Shown piece after piece: positions 36,512-45,376 of a stretch of DNA of 64,000 nucleotides. Source of the stretch: Opitutia bacterium (GTDB lineage Bacteria > Verrucomicrobiota > Verrucomicrobiia > Opitutales > Opitutaceae); contig JACPIT010000006.1 of assembly GCA_016187945.1 (NCBI GenBank), forward strand, positions 310,001 to 374,000, written 5' to 3'. Every line of letters starts with the position of its first letter. Within the stretch, counting starts at the first letter, position 1. Both the position numbers and the translations under genes were made by a program. The notes below the pieces were generated by a model. It worked only from the letters and a program-made list of their open reading frames with translations, did no database searches and was not told the DNA's origin.

Positions 36512-36790
36512 ATGACTCGCGTCCACCTAATCGAGAGCGCCCGCGAACCGCGCCACCAACACGTCGGCATCGCGTCCGACCTGAATATCCGCGTCCGGGA
36601 TCACAAATCCGGCCGATCGCTTCACACTGCGAAACACCGTCCTTGGAATCCCGTCGCTTACTTCGCGTTTGCAGACGAGAAAACCGCCTTCGGCTTCGAG
36701 CGTTATCTCAAAACCGGTTCCGGTAAGGCCTCTCTCCACAAACGACTGTTACGACCACCTCGGCACAGCACTGACGCGCCGCACGTTTGA
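36512..36790 (+). CDS. GIY-YIG domain protein
   Basis: 92 aa. It matches the small UPF0213-like GIY-YIG nuclease family: HVGIASDLNIRVRDHKSG, HTAKHRPWNPVAYFAFADE, FERYLKTGSGKASLHKRLL. The first half of the motif is degenerate: the usual YxYxLxS is RVHLIES, and YVGI is HVGI with His replacing Tyr, so catalytic activity is uncertain. It lies between tRNA-Leu and cysE, and its end is 40 bases before the cysE start. Confidence 0.82.
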   Translation: MTRVHLIESAREPRHQHVGIASDLNIRVRDHKSGRSLHTAKHRPWNPVAYFAFADEKTAFGFERYLKTGSGKASLHKRLLRPPRHSTDAPHV

Positions 36791-36829
36791 CCCCGCGCGG
36801 TTTACGCGAATCCTCGTTGGCACCGCGCC

Positions 36830-37756
36830 ATGCAGCCGAACGCCCTCGCCCAAGCCTTGCTCGAGTCCTACGCCCGCGACGGCGGCATCAATCACCTCGA
36901 CGGCCCCAATCTCCCGTCGCAGGACACGGTCGCCGAAATCGCCCGCGATTTCATGCACGTCCTGTTCCCCGGTTACTTCGAAGCGCGCTCGCTCAAGCAG
37001 GCCGACGTCGAGGCGTGGCTGACGCAGCACCTCGCCAAGATCACCCGCAGTCTCCGCGCCGAGATCGAAAAATCCCTGCGCTTCGCCGGCGCCAACGGCG
37101 ACGCCGCCGCTCGCGCCGAACGCGCCACCGCCACCACCCTCGCGAAGCTGCCCGAGATTCGCCGCATCATCCAGACCGACGTCAACGCGGCCTACACGGG
37201 CGATCCGGCCGCGCGCAGTTTCGAGGAAATCATCCTCGCCTACCCGTCCGTGCTCGTCGTCTCGCTCCAGCGCATCGCGCACGTCCTCTACGGCGAAGGC
37301 GTGCCGCTGCTCCCGCGCATGATCACCGAGTTCGCGCACGAGCGCACCGGCGTCGACATCCATCCCGGCGCGACCATCGGCACGCATTTCTTCATCGACC
37401 ATGGCACCGGCGTCGTCATCGGCGAGACCGCCGTCATCGGCAATCACGTCAAAATCTACCAAGGCGTCACGCTCGGCGCGAAGTCCTTCGAGGTCGACGC
37501 CCAAGGCCAACCGATCAAAGGCGTAAAACGCCACCCGGAGATCGGCGACCACGTCACGATCTACGCGCACGCGACGATCCTCGGCGGCACGACGCACATC
37601 GGCGCACACTCGGTCGTCGGCGCCAACGTCTGGCTGCTCGACTCTATCCCGGCGAACAGCATCGCCTACTATCAGGACACGAACCTCATCGTGCGCCCGC
37701 GCCGCCCGAAGGAAGCCGTGCTCGGCGGCATCGAGGATTTCGATTGGACGATCTGA
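36830..37756 (+). CDS. cysE: Serine O-acetyltransferase CysE (EpsC-type)
   Basis: 308 aa. The acetyltransferase makes O-acetylserine for cysteine synthesis. The N-terminal helical domain includes IQTDVNAAYTGDPAA. The C-terminal left-handed beta-helix carries GVDIHPGATIGTHFFIDHGT, GVVIGETAVIGNHVKIYQGV, KRHPEIGDHVTIYAHATILG and GANVWLLDSIP. The long N-terminus (about 100 residues before the catalytic core) fits the EpsC subgroup. It is on the plus strand, convergent with cysK. Confidence 0.94.
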   Translation: MQPNALAQALLESYARDGGINHLDGPNLPSQDTVAEIARDFMHVLFPGYFEARSLKQADVEAWLTQHLAKITRSLRAEIEKSLRFAGANGDAAARAERATATTLAKLPEIRRIIQTDVNAAYTGDPAARSFEEIILAYPSVLVVSLQRIAHVLYGEGVPLLPRMITEFAHERTGVDIHPGATIGTHFFIDHGTGVVIGETAVIGNHVKIYQGVTLGAKSFEVDAQGQPIKGVKRHPEIGDHVTIYAHATILGGTTHIGAHSVVGANVWLLDSIPANSIAYYQDTNLIVRPRRPKEAVLGGIEDFDWTI

Positions 37757-37763
37757 GCGCCGT

Positions 37764-37848
37764 GTAGCAGCCGACGTGAGGAGGCTGTTTTCCGTCGATC
37801 GTCATCGCGCACGCGACGCACGATCAGCCTCCTCACGTCGGCTGCTAC
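37764..37848. repeat. GTAGCAGCCGACGTGAGGAGGCTG inverted repeat
   Basis: Arms GTAGCAGCCGACGTGAGGAG (37764-) and its reverse complement (ending 37848), about 24 bases each, starting 8 bases after the cysE stop. Same family as 39504-39567 and 48669-48738. Confidence 0.88.
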
Positions 37849-37857
37849 GGACAGCCT

Positions 37858-37888
37858 GCAAACAAAAGCGCCGACCTCAGTCGGCGCC
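37858..37888 (-). terminator. Rho-independent terminator of cysK
   Basis: On the minus strand: GCGCCGAC-TGAG-GTCGGCGC (37887 to 37868) followed by TTTTGTTT, 40 bases beyond the cysK stop. Confidence 0.82.
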
Positions 37889-37928
37889 GATCTGTAGAGA
37901 AAACGAAAAGCGCTGCGTTCCGCTCAGC

Positions 37929-38879
37929 TCAGCTCGTCACTTCCTGTCGTGCCTTTTCGGCCAGTGCGGTCGAAATGTAGCGCTCGCCAAAGCTCGGAGC
38001 GACCGTGACGATCGTCTTGCCCGCGAACTCAGGGCGCTTCGCGAGTTGGAGCGCGGCCCAGATGTTCGCGCCGGTCGAGATGCCGCCGAGAATGCCTTCC
38101 TTCAGCGCCGCTTCGCGCGAAGTGTTGAACGCGTCGTCGTCGCTCACCGTGATCACTTCGTCGATGATCGCACGATTCAGCACCTTCGGCACGAAGCCCG
38201 CGCCGATGCCCTGGATCTTGTGCTTACCGGGCTGTCCGCCGGAAATGACCGGACTCGTGACCGGCTCGACCGCGACGGTGTGCAACTTCGTGCGCGATTT
38301 GATCACCTCGGAAACGCCCGTGATCGTGCCGCCGGTTCCGACGCCCGCGACGAACGCGTCGATCTTGCCGCCGGTGGCTGCCCAAATTTCCTCGGCGGTC
38401 GTGCGACGATGCACTTCGGGATTCGCCGGGTTCTCGAATTGCTGCGGCATGAAACCCTTGTCGCCCTGCTGCGCGAGAATCTCGGTCGCCTTCGCGATGG
38501 CGCCCTTCATGCCTTCCGCGCCCGGCGTGAGCACGATCTCGGCACCGAGCATCCGCAGCAGCACGCGGCGTTCGACCGACATCGTTTCCGGCATCGTGAG
38601 GATCAATTTGTAGCCGCGCTGCGCGGCGACGAACGCCAACGCGATGCCCGTGTTGCCCGAGGTGGGCTCGACGATGATCGTGCCCGGCTTGATCTTCCCG
38701 TCGCGCTCGCCGGCCTCGATCATCGCGCGGCCGATGCGGTCCTTCACGCTCGCCAGCGGATTGAAGAACTCCGCCTTCACGTAGACCGTCCCCGGCAGGC
38801 CGGCAGACAGGCGGTTGAGCTTGATCAGCGGGGTGTTTCCAACGGTGGCGACGATGTCGCTAAAGGCGAGTGAGGACAT
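37929..38879 (-). CDS. cysK: Cysteine synthase A (O-acetylserine sulfhydrylase)
   Basis: 316 aa PLP enzyme joining sulfide to O-acetylserine. PLP lysine Lys46 in [23 protein letters not shown]; the phosphate-binding [10 protein letters not shown]; and [13 protein letters not shown]. Start 38879 ([10 protein letters not shown]) is preferred to an upstream Met 8 codons earlier. It is convergent with cysE and followed by a clear terminator. The C-terminal half has the GIGAGFVP motif typical of CysK rather than cystathionine beta-synthase. Confidence 0.95.
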   Translation of the reverse strand: MSSLAFSDIVATVGNTPLIKLNRLSAGLPGTVYVKAEFFNPLASVKDRIGRAMIEAGERDGKIKPGTIIVEPTSGNTGIALAFVAAQRGYKLILTMPETMSVERRVLLRMLGAEIVLTPGAEGMKGAIAKATEILAQQGDKGFMPQQFENPANPEVHRRTTAEEIWAATGGKIDAFVAGVGTGGTITGVSEVIKSRTKLHTVAVEPVTSPVISGGQPGKHKIQGIGAGFVPKVLNRAIIDEVITVSDDDAFNTSREAALKEGILGGISTGANIWAALQLAKRPEFAGKTIVTVAPSFGERYISTALAEKARQEVTS

Positions 38880-38953
38880 GACCTTTAAGCAAGCGAGGCT
38901 CACGAAAGCGTCAAACGCTTATTCGGTGCGCTGCGGCGGGGATCGGCTCGGGA

Positions 38954-39023
38954 GTAGGGCCGGTCTGTGACCGGCCTGAACGCATTTCCGCTCCCGTTTG
39001 GGCCAGTCGGAGACTGGCCCTAC
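38954..39023. repeat. Inverted pair of GTAGGGCC palindromes before cysK
   Basis: GTAGGGCCGGTCTGTGACCG.. (38954-38978) and GGCCAGTCGGAGACTGGCCC TAC (39001-39023). The second, read on the minus strand, begins GTAG one base after the Rrf2 gene's stop codon. Confidence 0.85.
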
Positions 39024-39437
39024 TTAGATGTAATACATCTCGACTTCGACCTTCGCGGCCATCGCTTCGAGCGTGTAGGCACGCGCGCGCGTCACGGCGG
39101 CCGCGCGAATGTCGTTCCAAATCTGCTTCATCTTGCGGCCGGATTTGCCGTCGAAGTTGCCGCTCAGTTCCATCAGGTCGCCTTCGATCGCCTGCACGAT
39201 GTCGAAGAGCGTGATCTGGTCTGGCGCGCGCGCGAGGAGGAAGCCGCCCTGCACACCGCGGCGGCTGACGACGAGCTTCGCGTTCTTCAGTTCACCGAGA
39301 ATCTGGGCCAGGAAGTTCGCGGGCACGGACTCGACCTGAGCCAGGTCGTCGATGCGCACCGGCTCGCCGCCGTCGTAGTGGCGGGCGAGTTCGCTCAAAA
39401 TGCGACAAGAGTAGTCGAGTTTGACCGGGATCTTCAC
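39024..39437 (-). CDS. Rrf2 family transcriptional regulator
   Basis: 137 aa from GTG 39437 (VKIPVKLDYSCRILSELARH), where family homology begins; an ATG at 39500 would add 21 residues. The winged-helix domain includes DLAQVESVPANFLAQILGEL, RRGVQGGFLLARAPDQITLFD and QAIEGDLME. The three Fe-S cysteines of IscR/NsrR are absent (one Cys only, in the N-terminal helix), so it is CymR-like and probably senses a metabolite or CysK. Position between cysN and cysK makes it the likely regulator of this sulfur block (inference). It could be co-transcribed with cysN. Confidence 0.88.
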   Translation of the reverse strand: MKIPVKLDYSCRILSELARHYDGGEPVRIDDLAQVESVPANFLAQILGELKNAKLVVSRRGVQGGFLLARAPDQITLFDIVQAIEGDLMELSGNFDGKSGRKMKQIWNDIRAAAVTRARAYTLEAMAAKVEVEMYYI

Positions 39438-39503
39438 GTGCGAGGCAACGTAGCGGCGCTCGCGCGCGACGAGCAAACTTTTTGGCGCCGTGTCTCCCAC
39501 CGC

Positions 39504-39567
39504 GTAGCCGCCGACGTGAGGAGGCTGGCGAACACGGCGACCCCAGCCTCCTCACGTCGGCGGCTAC
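39504..39567. repeat. GTAGCCGCCGACGTGAGGAGGCTGG inverted repeat
   Basis: About 25-bp arms, nearly perfect, in the cysN-Rrf2 gap. It may separate the two genes' expression. Confidence 0.88.
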
Positions 39568-39594
39568 GGAGAGATGCCGTGCTACGCATGCTGC

Positions 39595-40956
39595 TCAGAT
39601 CGTGTAGTCGGCGAACTCGGCGCGCACCGCTTCGGATGGCGCGTGGAGCATGCCGGCGCCGAGCGTGGCATGCGTGTCGGGGTCGATGAGGATGAACGAA
39701 CCGGTAAGCCGATTGCTTGCGTAGCCGTCGAAGAAAACCGGCTTCGCGGTGCGCAACCGCACTTCGCCGAGATCGTTCAACACGAATTCCGTCGGCGCCT
39801 CACGCAGCTCGAGCGTCTCGAGATCGAGGCGGTGCGTGAGTTCGGTGACGATCACGGGCGTGGTCGCGGTCGTGTGTTTGAGGAGCAGCTTGCGGCCGCG
39901 CTGAAGGGCGCGCGGATTCATCCAGCAGAGCTGCGCGCGGAGATCGGTGCTGCCGCCGGGCAACGCATCGGTGCGCACGATCATCGAGCCACGCGAGACG
40001 TCGACGTCGTGTTCGAGCACGAGCGTGACCGATTGCGGCGCGAACGCCTCCAGCAGGTCGCCGTCGAGCGTGTGGATGCGCTTCACGCGCGTCGTCACGC
40101 CAGCGGGGAGGACGAGCACCTTGTCGTCGACGCGGACGATGCCGCCGGCGATCTGGCCGCTTACGCCGCGGAAGTCGTGCAGCGACGCGTCGCCGGGACG
40201 ATTCGGGCGATTGACCCACTGCACGGGGAAGCGGAACTGCTCGAGATTTTGGTCGCTGCCGATGTGCACGGTCTCGAGGTGCGAGAGCAGCGTCGGGCCG
40301 GGATACCACGGCATGTGTGGCGACGGCGTGACGACGTTATCGCCGTTGAGCGCGCTCAGCGGGATGAACTTCACGTCGCGAATGCCGAGGCGTGGAAGAA
40401 ACTTTTCGAACTCGTCGCGGATTTCGTTGAAGCGCGCTTCGCTCCAGTCGACGAGGTCCATCTTGTTCACCGCGACGACCAAGTGCGGGATGCGCAGCAG
40501 TCCGGCGATCGCGGCGTGTCGGCGGCTCTGCTCGATGACGCCGGCGCGTGCGTCCACGAGCACGATCGAGAGGTTCGCCGTGCTGGCGCCGGTGACCATG
40601 TTGCGCGTGTATTGGACGTGGCCGGGCGTGTCGGCCACGATGAAGCGGCGGCGCGGCGTCGCGAAATAGCGATAGGCGACGTCGATCGTGATGCCTTGCT
40701 CACGCTCGGCGCGGAGGCCGTCGGTAAGGTTGGCGAGATTGACGCGGCCGCCGCCGGTGAGATCGGCGGAGCGCTCGAGCGCCTCGACCTGGTCGTCCAT
40801 CAGCGACTTCGAGTCGTAGAGGAGACGGCCAATGAGCGTGGACTTGCCGTCGTCGACCGAGCCGCAGGTGTTGAAGCGGAGCAGGTCGATCGCGGGCTGA
40901 TTGGGTAGCGCCGGTCTTTGACCGGCCACTGAGGAGGCGAGAACGTCGGAAACCAT
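39595..40956 (-). CDS. cysN: Sulfate adenylyltransferase GTPase subunit CysN
   Basis: 453 aa EF-Tu-like GTPase that drives ATP sulfurylase with CysD to make APS. G1 GSVDDGKST (32-40), G2 region REQGITIDVAYRYF, G3 DTPGH, G4 NKMD; beta-barrel domains follow. No APS kinase (CysC) domain is fused at the C-terminus. Residues about 7-18 (ASSVAGQRPALP) are encoded by a GTAGCGCCGGTC palindrome (40905-40929) inserted near the start codon. It lies 43 bases after cysD on the same strand. Confidence 0.95.
   Translation of the reverse strand: MVSDVLASSVAGQRPALPNQPAIDLLRFNTCGSVDDGKSTLIGRLLYDSKSLMDDQVEALERSADLTGGGRVNLANLTDGLRAEREQGITIDVAYRYFATPRRRFIVADTPGHVQYTRNMVTGASTANLSIVLVDARAGVIEQSRRHAAIAGLLRIPHLVVAVNKMDLVDWSEARFNEIRDEFEKFLPRLGIRDVKFIPLSALNGDNVVTPSPHMPWYPGPTLLSHLETVHIGSDQNLEQFRFPVQWVNRPNRPGDASLHDFRGVSGQIAGGIVRVDDKVLVLPAGVTTRVKRIHTLDGDLLEAFAPQSVTLVLEHDVDVSRGSMIVRTDALPGGSTDLRAQLCWMNPRALQRGRKLLLKHTTATTPVIVTELTHRLDLETLELREAPTEFVLNDLGEVRLRTAKPVFFDGYASNRLTGSFILIDPDTHATLGAGMLHAPSEAVRAEFADYTI
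40905..40929 (-). repeat. GTAGCGCCGGTC palindrome inside cysN coding region
   Basis: GTAGCGCCGGTCTTTGACCG.. on the plus strand, the same family as the intergenic copies at 7029, 41937, 54972 and 55222, but here translated as VAGQRPALP at the CysN N-terminus. Confidence 0.85.
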
Positions 40957-40999
40957 CGAGAGAGTGAGTGCGGGTCGTGAAGGGCGCGCGCGGCGCGGT

Positions 41000-41902
41000 T
41001 TAGAAATAGCCGGCCTTCTTGCGGTCTTCCATCGCGGCCTCGGAGGCGCGGTCGTCGGCGCGCGAGCCGCGCTCGGTGACGCGCGCGGCGGCGACTTCGG
41101 CGATGATGTCGTCGACGTGGTCGGCCGGCGATTCGATCATGCCGGTGGAGATGATATCGCCAATGGTGCGGACGCGGACGCGCAGCTCCTCCACCCGTTC
41201 ACCGGGCTGAGGGGGCAACAAGTCCGTGACCGGCAACCATTGGCCGCCACGACGCACACAACTACGACGATGGCTGAAATAGATGCTCGGCACCTCGAGC
41301 TTCTCGCGTCGGATGTATTCCCAGACGTCGAGCTCGGTCCAGTTGCTGAGCGGAAACACGCGCATGTTTTCGCCGGGGCTGAGGCGCGCGTTGTAGAGGT
41401 TCCAGAGCTCCGGACGCTGGTTCTTCGGATCCCACTGGCCGAACTGGTCGCGGTAACTGAAGAAGCGCTCCTTCGCGCGCGCCTTCTCCTCGTCGCGGCG
41501 CGCGCCGCCGATCAAGCAGTCGAAGCGGAACTCCTCCACCGCCGCGAGCAGCGTGGGAATCTGCAGGCGATTGCGGCTGATCTCGCCCTTCGCGGGCGTG
41601 GCGATGCCCTTGGCGATCGCGTCCTCGACTTTGCGGACGATGAGGCGCGCCTCGAGTTGCGCGGCGCGGTGGTCGCGGAATTCGTTCAGCTCCGGGAAAT
41701 GGTGGCCGGTGTCGACGTTCAGCAACGGCATCGGCAGCTCCGAGGGGCGGAACGCCTTTTCAGCGAGACGCAGCAGGCAGATCGAGTCCTTGCCGCCGGA
41801 AAACAAAATCGCCGGACGGTCGAACTCGCCCGCGACTTCGCGCATGACGTGGATCGCTTCGGTCTCGAGCCAGTCGAGATGATCGAGGTGGTAGGAACTC
41901 AT
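41000..41902 (-). CDS. cysD: Sulfate adenylyltransferase small subunit CysD
   Basis: 300 aa PP-loop ATP pyrophosphatase forming APS with CysN. PP-loop SGGKDS (35-40), NVDTGHHFPE, IGGARRDEEKARAKER, SNWTELDVWEYIRRE, and the C-terminal RKKAGYF characteristic of CysD. Start 41902 (MSSYHLDHLDWLE) is chosen; the upstream extension lies in a repeat. Confidence 0.95.
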   Translation of the reverse strand: MSSYHLDHLDWLETEAIHVMREVAGEFDRPAILFSGGKDSICLLRLAEKAFRPSELPMPLLNVDTGHHFPELNEFRDHRAAQLEARLIVRKVEDAIAKGIATPAKGEISRNRLQIPTLLAAVEEFRFDCLIGGARRDEEKARAKERFFSYRDQFGQWDPKNQRPELWNLYNARLSPGENMRVFPLSNWTELDVWEYIRREKLEVPSIYFSHRRSCVRRGGQWLPVTDLLPPQPGERVEELRVRVRTIGDIISTGMIESPADHVDDIIAEVAAARVTERGSRADDRASEAAMEDRKKAGYF

Positions 41903-41936
41903 GAAATCAGGAAAAATTCTCCGCCGCGCGCGACCC

Positions 41937-42014
41937 GTAGCGCCGGTTTGCAACCGGCGGAACGACGCGCGAAAGTGCCAGCGACGTTCGCCGCCGGTCG
42001 AAGACCGGCGCTAC
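41937..42014. repeat. Inverted pair of GTAGCGCCGGTC palindromes between cysH and cysD
   Basis: GTAGCGCCGGTTTGCAACCG.. (41937-) and ..GCCGGTCGAAGACCGGCGCT AC (ending 42014) enclose about 30 bases, just after the cysH stop. Confidence 0.85.
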
Positions 42015-42040
42015 GGATGAGACGTTGATCGCGTGGGATT

Positions 42041-42727
42041 TCATTTCGTCGCGACCTCCGCGCCGACTTCCGCGAGCGCGCGTTTGCCCCAGGCGGCGTG
42101 CAGGCCGCACTCGCGTTTCTGGTCGCCCTTCGCCGGGTCGTAGTAATCGAACTCGTTCGGCAGGTCGTGCTCCTTGAGGTAAACCTCGAGCTGCGCGTCG
42201 TCCCAATAAAAGAACGGGCTGACTTTCAGCGTCTGGAAATTCTCGTCCCACGCCACGAGGTCGAGCGCGGCGCGGTTCGCCGTCTGATCGCGCCGCAGCG
42301 CGGTGAGCCACACGGTCGGCGCGAGTTCGCGCATGCCGCGCTGGAACGGCTCGAGCTTCATCTGCGCGCTGAACGCCTTCATCGCGGGCTCGTCGTTCGG
42401 GTCCGGCACCGGACCGTGAATCGCCTCGCGGTGGGCGACGGTGACGCGCGGGAGAAACGCATGGATGTTCAGTTTCAACTTCGCGCGCAGCTCCTCGGCG
42501 TGGCGGTAGGTCGCCGGACGGTTGTAGCCGTGGTCGACCCAGAGCACGCGGATGTCGGGCTGGATTTGCGTCGCGAGATGGAGAATCGCCGCCTCATACG
42601 GGCGGAAATTCGTCGACACGATCGCGCGGCCGGCGCCGTGCTGGATGGCCCAGCGCGCGATTTCGAGCGGCGTGCGCGTGCGAAGCTCGGCGTTCCACTG
42701 CGCGATTTGTTCGGAAGAAAAGGACAT
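42041..42727 (-). CDS. cysH: Phosphoadenylyl-sulfate reductase CysH
   Basis: 228 aa thioredoxin-dependent reductase giving sulfite. STNFRPYEAAILHLATQ is the PP-loop region (without the classic SGGKDS); WVDHGYNRPATYRHAEELR, LAPTVWLTALRRDQTANRA, and the C-terminal catalytic Cys in KRECGLHAAW. The double CC pairs of [4Fe-4S] APS reductases are missing, so it is the PAPS-using type. PAPS would require an APS kinase, which is not in this window. Start at 42727 (MSFSSEQIAQWN). A GTAGGGCGAACCG..CGCCCCACC dyad (42739-42787) lies upstream. Confidence 0.9.
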   Translation of the reverse strand: MSFSSEQIAQWNAELRTRTPLEIARWAIQHGAGRAIVSTNFRPYEAAILHLATQIQPDIRVLWVDHGYNRPATYRHAEELRAKLKLNIHAFLPRVTVAHREAIHGPVPDPNDEPAMKAFSAQMKLEPFQRGMRELAPTVWLTALRRDQTANRAALDLVAWDENFQTLKVSPFFYWDDAQLEVYLKEHDLPNEFDYYDPAKGDQKRECGLHAAWGKRALAEVGAEVATK

Positions 42728-42794
42728 GATTAACGATGGTAGGGCGAACCGTCCCGGTGAGCCGCGGTTCGGCGGGACGCCTCGCCCCACCTGA

Positions 42795-44513
42795 TTAGTG
42801 AGTGGGGGCAGGCGTGGCGGCAGCCGCGGCGTCGATTTCGGGAAACACGACGCGCGCGGTGAACGGGCCGAAGCGTTCGCCGGGCAGGCGCTCGTCGCGC
42901 CAGCGGCGCAGCACGGGCGCGATTTCCTTCATGAGATCCTCGCGTTTCACGCTGGCGCGATATTCGCGGTTGAGGGCGAGCGAGGCGCCGTCGCCGCCGA
43001 AGTAGACGTTGTATTTGTTCGGCGCGCGACCGACGAAGCCGATCTCGGCCATGTAAGGACGCACGCAGCCGTTCGGGCAACCGGTCATGCGCACGATGAT
43101 TTCCTCGTCGGACAAACCGAGCGCGGCGAGTTCGCGCTCCAAGTCGTCGAGCACGCCCGGGATCGCGCGCTCGCTCTCGGCGAGGCCGAGGCCGCACGTC
43201 GGCATCGACGGGCACGCCATCGAGGCGCGGCGGACCACGCTGGTCTGGTTTTCGACCGGAATGCCGTGCTCGGCGAGCAGCGCCGTGATGTCGTCGCGCA
43301 CGGCTTCGGGGACGTTCGCGAGGATCAGATTTTGCGACGGCGTGAGGCGCACTTCGACGCGGTGTTTTTCGACGATGCGGCGCAGCGCGGTCTTGAGCTG
43401 GCGCGTCGCCGTGTCCTTCACGCGACCGGTCTCGACGTAGAGGCCGAGGAACCAGCGGCCGTCGGTCTGACGGTGCCAGCCGAACGTGTCGCCTTGCTTC
43501 GTGAAATGCATCGGCGCCGCGGGCTCGAGGCGGAAACCGGCGCGCTGTTCCACTTGTTCGCGGAACCACGCGGCGCCTTTTTCCTCGAGCACGTATTTGA
43601 GGCGCGCGTGTTTGCGGTTCGTGCGGTCGCCGAAATCGCGGTAGGCCATCAGCACGGCTTTCGCGACGTCGACAAGACGCGCGCGCGGGAAGAAGCCGAG
43701 CACGTCGGCGACGCGCGGATAGGTTTCCTTGTTGCCGTGCGACATGCCCATGCCGCCGCCGGCGAGGAGATTGTAGCCGAGCACGCGCGCGGGATTCGCC
43801 GGATCGGCGATGGCGACGAAGCCGAGGCAGTTGGTGAAAATATCGACGTCGTTCAGCGGCGGGATGGCGAACGCGGTCTTGAATTTGCGCGGCAGGTAAG
43901 TGCGGCCGTAGAGCGGATCCTCGGCGGGCTGCCGGTTGCCGAGGTCGATCTCGTTTCCGTCGACCCAAATCTGGTGATACGACGTCGCGCGCGGCAACAG
44001 CTCGCGCGAAACGAGCGCGGAGTCCGCGAGCACTTCGTCGACGAGCGCGGAGGTCGCGGGCGTGGACGGCGCCATGACGTTGCGCGCGACGTCGCCGCAG
44101 GCCGCGAGCGTGGTGGAGAGCGAGTCGTTGATGGCCTTGAGCAGCGGGCCGAGACCCTTCTTGACGACGCCGTGCCACTGGAAGGCTTGGCGCGACGTGA
44201 GGCGCAGGGTGTTGTTGCCGTAGCGCGTCGCGAGATCGTCGAACACGAGATACTGCTCGGGGGTCACGACGCCGCCGGGCAGGCGGTTGCGGACCATGAA
44301 AATGTATTCCTTGCCGGTCTTCCGCTTGTCGCGGTCGTCCTGCTGATAGAAACCGTGGAACTTGATAAACTGCTCGTCATCGTCGGAGAACCTGACGGCC
44401 TCGGCGTTGGCGAGAGTGGCGGCGATATCGCCGGCCAGGGTGGGGTCGCGCTGCTTCAGCAGCTCGTTTTTCGAGAGCGCGGGCGCGGGTGCAATGGCGG
44501 GAGCGTCGGACAT
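42795..44513 (-). CDS. cysI: Sulfite reductase hemoprotein subunit CysI
   Basis: 572 aa siroheme-[4Fe-4S] enzyme reducing sulfite to sulfide. Repeated half-domains; the N-terminal siroheme contacts include LRLTSRQAFQWHGVVK. The cluster ligands lie in SMPTCGLGLAESE and RMTGCPNGCVRPYMAEIGFVG, and YNVYFGGDGAS closes the core. No CysJ flavoprotein gene is adjacent, so electrons may come from a distant CysJ or from ferredoxin. First gene of the minus-strand cysI-H-D-N series, and divergent from cobA, which supplies its cofactor. Confidence 0.94.
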   Translation of the reverse strand: MSDAPAIAPAPALSKNELLKQRDPTLAGDIAATLANAEAVRFSDDDEQFIKFHGFYQQDDRDKRKTGKEYIFMVRNRLPGGVVTPEQYLVFDDLATRYGNNTLRLTSRQAFQWHGVVKKGLGPLLKAINDSLSTTLAACGDVARNVMAPSTPATSALVDEVLADSALVSRELLPRATSYHQIWVDGNEIDLGNRQPAEDPLYGRTYLPRKFKTAFAIPPLNDVDIFTNCLGFVAIADPANPARVLGYNLLAGGGMGMSHGNKETYPRVADVLGFFPRARLVDVAKAVLMAYRDFGDRTNRKHARLKYVLEEKGAAWFREQVEQRAGFRLEPAAPMHFTKQGDTFGWHRQTDGRWFLGLYVETGRVKDTATRQLKTALRRIVEKHRVEVRLTPSQNLILANVPEAVRDDITALLAEHGIPVENQTSVVRRASMACPSMPTCGLGLAESERAIPGVLDDLERELAALGLSDEEIIVRMTGCPNGCVRPYMAEIGFVGRAPNKYNVYFGGDGASLALNREYRASVKREDLMKEIAPVLRRWRDERLPGERFGPFTARVVFPEIDAAAAATPAPTH

Positions 44514-44572
44514 GACACAGCCGACGAAAGCGCACGATTGACGGAATGCAAAACGTAATTAAGTCATAGGTC

Positions 44573-45376
44573 ATGTCCCTAGTCATGTTTCAGTCGTCGA
44601 GCGCCGGATTCGTCACTTTTGTCGGTGCCGGCCCGGGCGCAGCCGACCTGATCACGCTGCGCGGCTTGCGGGCGCTGCAACAGGCGGAGGTGGTGCTGCA
44701 CGACGACCTCGCGGGACGCGATCTGCTCGAAAACTGCCGGCCGGGGACGGAGTTTGTCTACGTCGGCAAGCGCTCCGGTTGCCACAGCGCCGCCCAGGAA
44801 GAGATCAACTGGCTGCTCGTCGCCCACGCGCGCCGCGGCAAGCGCGTCGTGCGCCTCAAGGGCGGCGATCCGTCCGTTTTCGGCCGCCTCGGCGAGGAAA
44901 TCCAGGTGCTGCGCGCCGCCGAAATCGCCTACGAAATCGTCCCCGGCGTGACGGCCGCTTGCGCGGCGGCGGCGGCGGCCGGCATCAGCCTCACGCAGCG
45001 CGGCGTGGCCTCGACGGCGATTTTCACGACCGGACACGAATCGGAGAACAAGGAGCGCGGCCGCTCGGTCGACTGGTCGGCCCTCGCCCACCCCGGCGCG
45101 ACGCTGTGCGTCTACATGGGCACGCGCCGGCTCGGCGAAATTGCCCAGCGCCTCGCACGCCAGGGCATCGCGGCCGACACGCCGCTGTTGATCGTCAGCT
45201 ACGCGTCGCGTCCGAATCAGGCGATCCGCGCCGGCACGCTCGCTTCCGCTGCCGCGCTCGCAGCCGAGGCAGAAGACACGCCGTCGCTCATCATCATCGG
45301 CGAAGCCGCCGCGCAACACCGCGCGAGTTTCGCCGGCACCGGGTCCGTTCGCGAGATTGCCCATGCGTCCCGATAA
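44573..45376 (+). CDS. cobA: Uroporphyrinogen-III C-methyltransferase (SUMT)
   Basis: 267 aa. Two SAM-dependent methylations convert uroporphyrinogen III to precorrin-2 on the way to siroheme. VGAGPGAADLITLRGLRALQ, VLHDDLAGRDLLE, VGKRSGCHSAAQEEIN, VVRLKGGDPSVFGRLGEE and VPGVTAACAAAAAAGISLTQ are diagnostic. It is a stand-alone SUMT, not a CysG fusion. Divergent from cysI with a 59-base gap holding three GTCAT pentamers (44563, 44570, 44584). The likely role is siroheme for CysI. Confidence 0.94.
   Translation: MSLVMFQSSSAGFVTFVGAGPGAADLITLRGLRALQQAEVVLHDDLAGRDLLENCRPGTEFVYVGKRSGCHSAAQEEINWLLVAHARRGKRVVRLKGGDPSVFGRLGEEIQVLRAAEIAYEIVPGVTAACAAAAAAGISLTQRGVASTAIFTTGHESENKERGRSVDWSALAHPGATLCVYMGTRRLGEIAQRLARQGIAADTPLLIVSYASRPNQAIRAGTLASAAALAAEAEDTPSLIIIGEAAAQHRASFAGTGSVREIAHASR

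Noticed and set aside
39438-39500. ATG start 21 codons upstream for the Rrf2 regulator
   Set aside because: Family homology begins at VKIPVKLDY (GTG 39437); the extension is not conserved-looking and reaches the inverted repeat at 39504.
44538-44564. Sigma70 promoter TTGACG ... TAATTA for cobA
   Set aside because: The spacer is about 12 bases, too short; shifting to 17 gives no acceptable -10 box.
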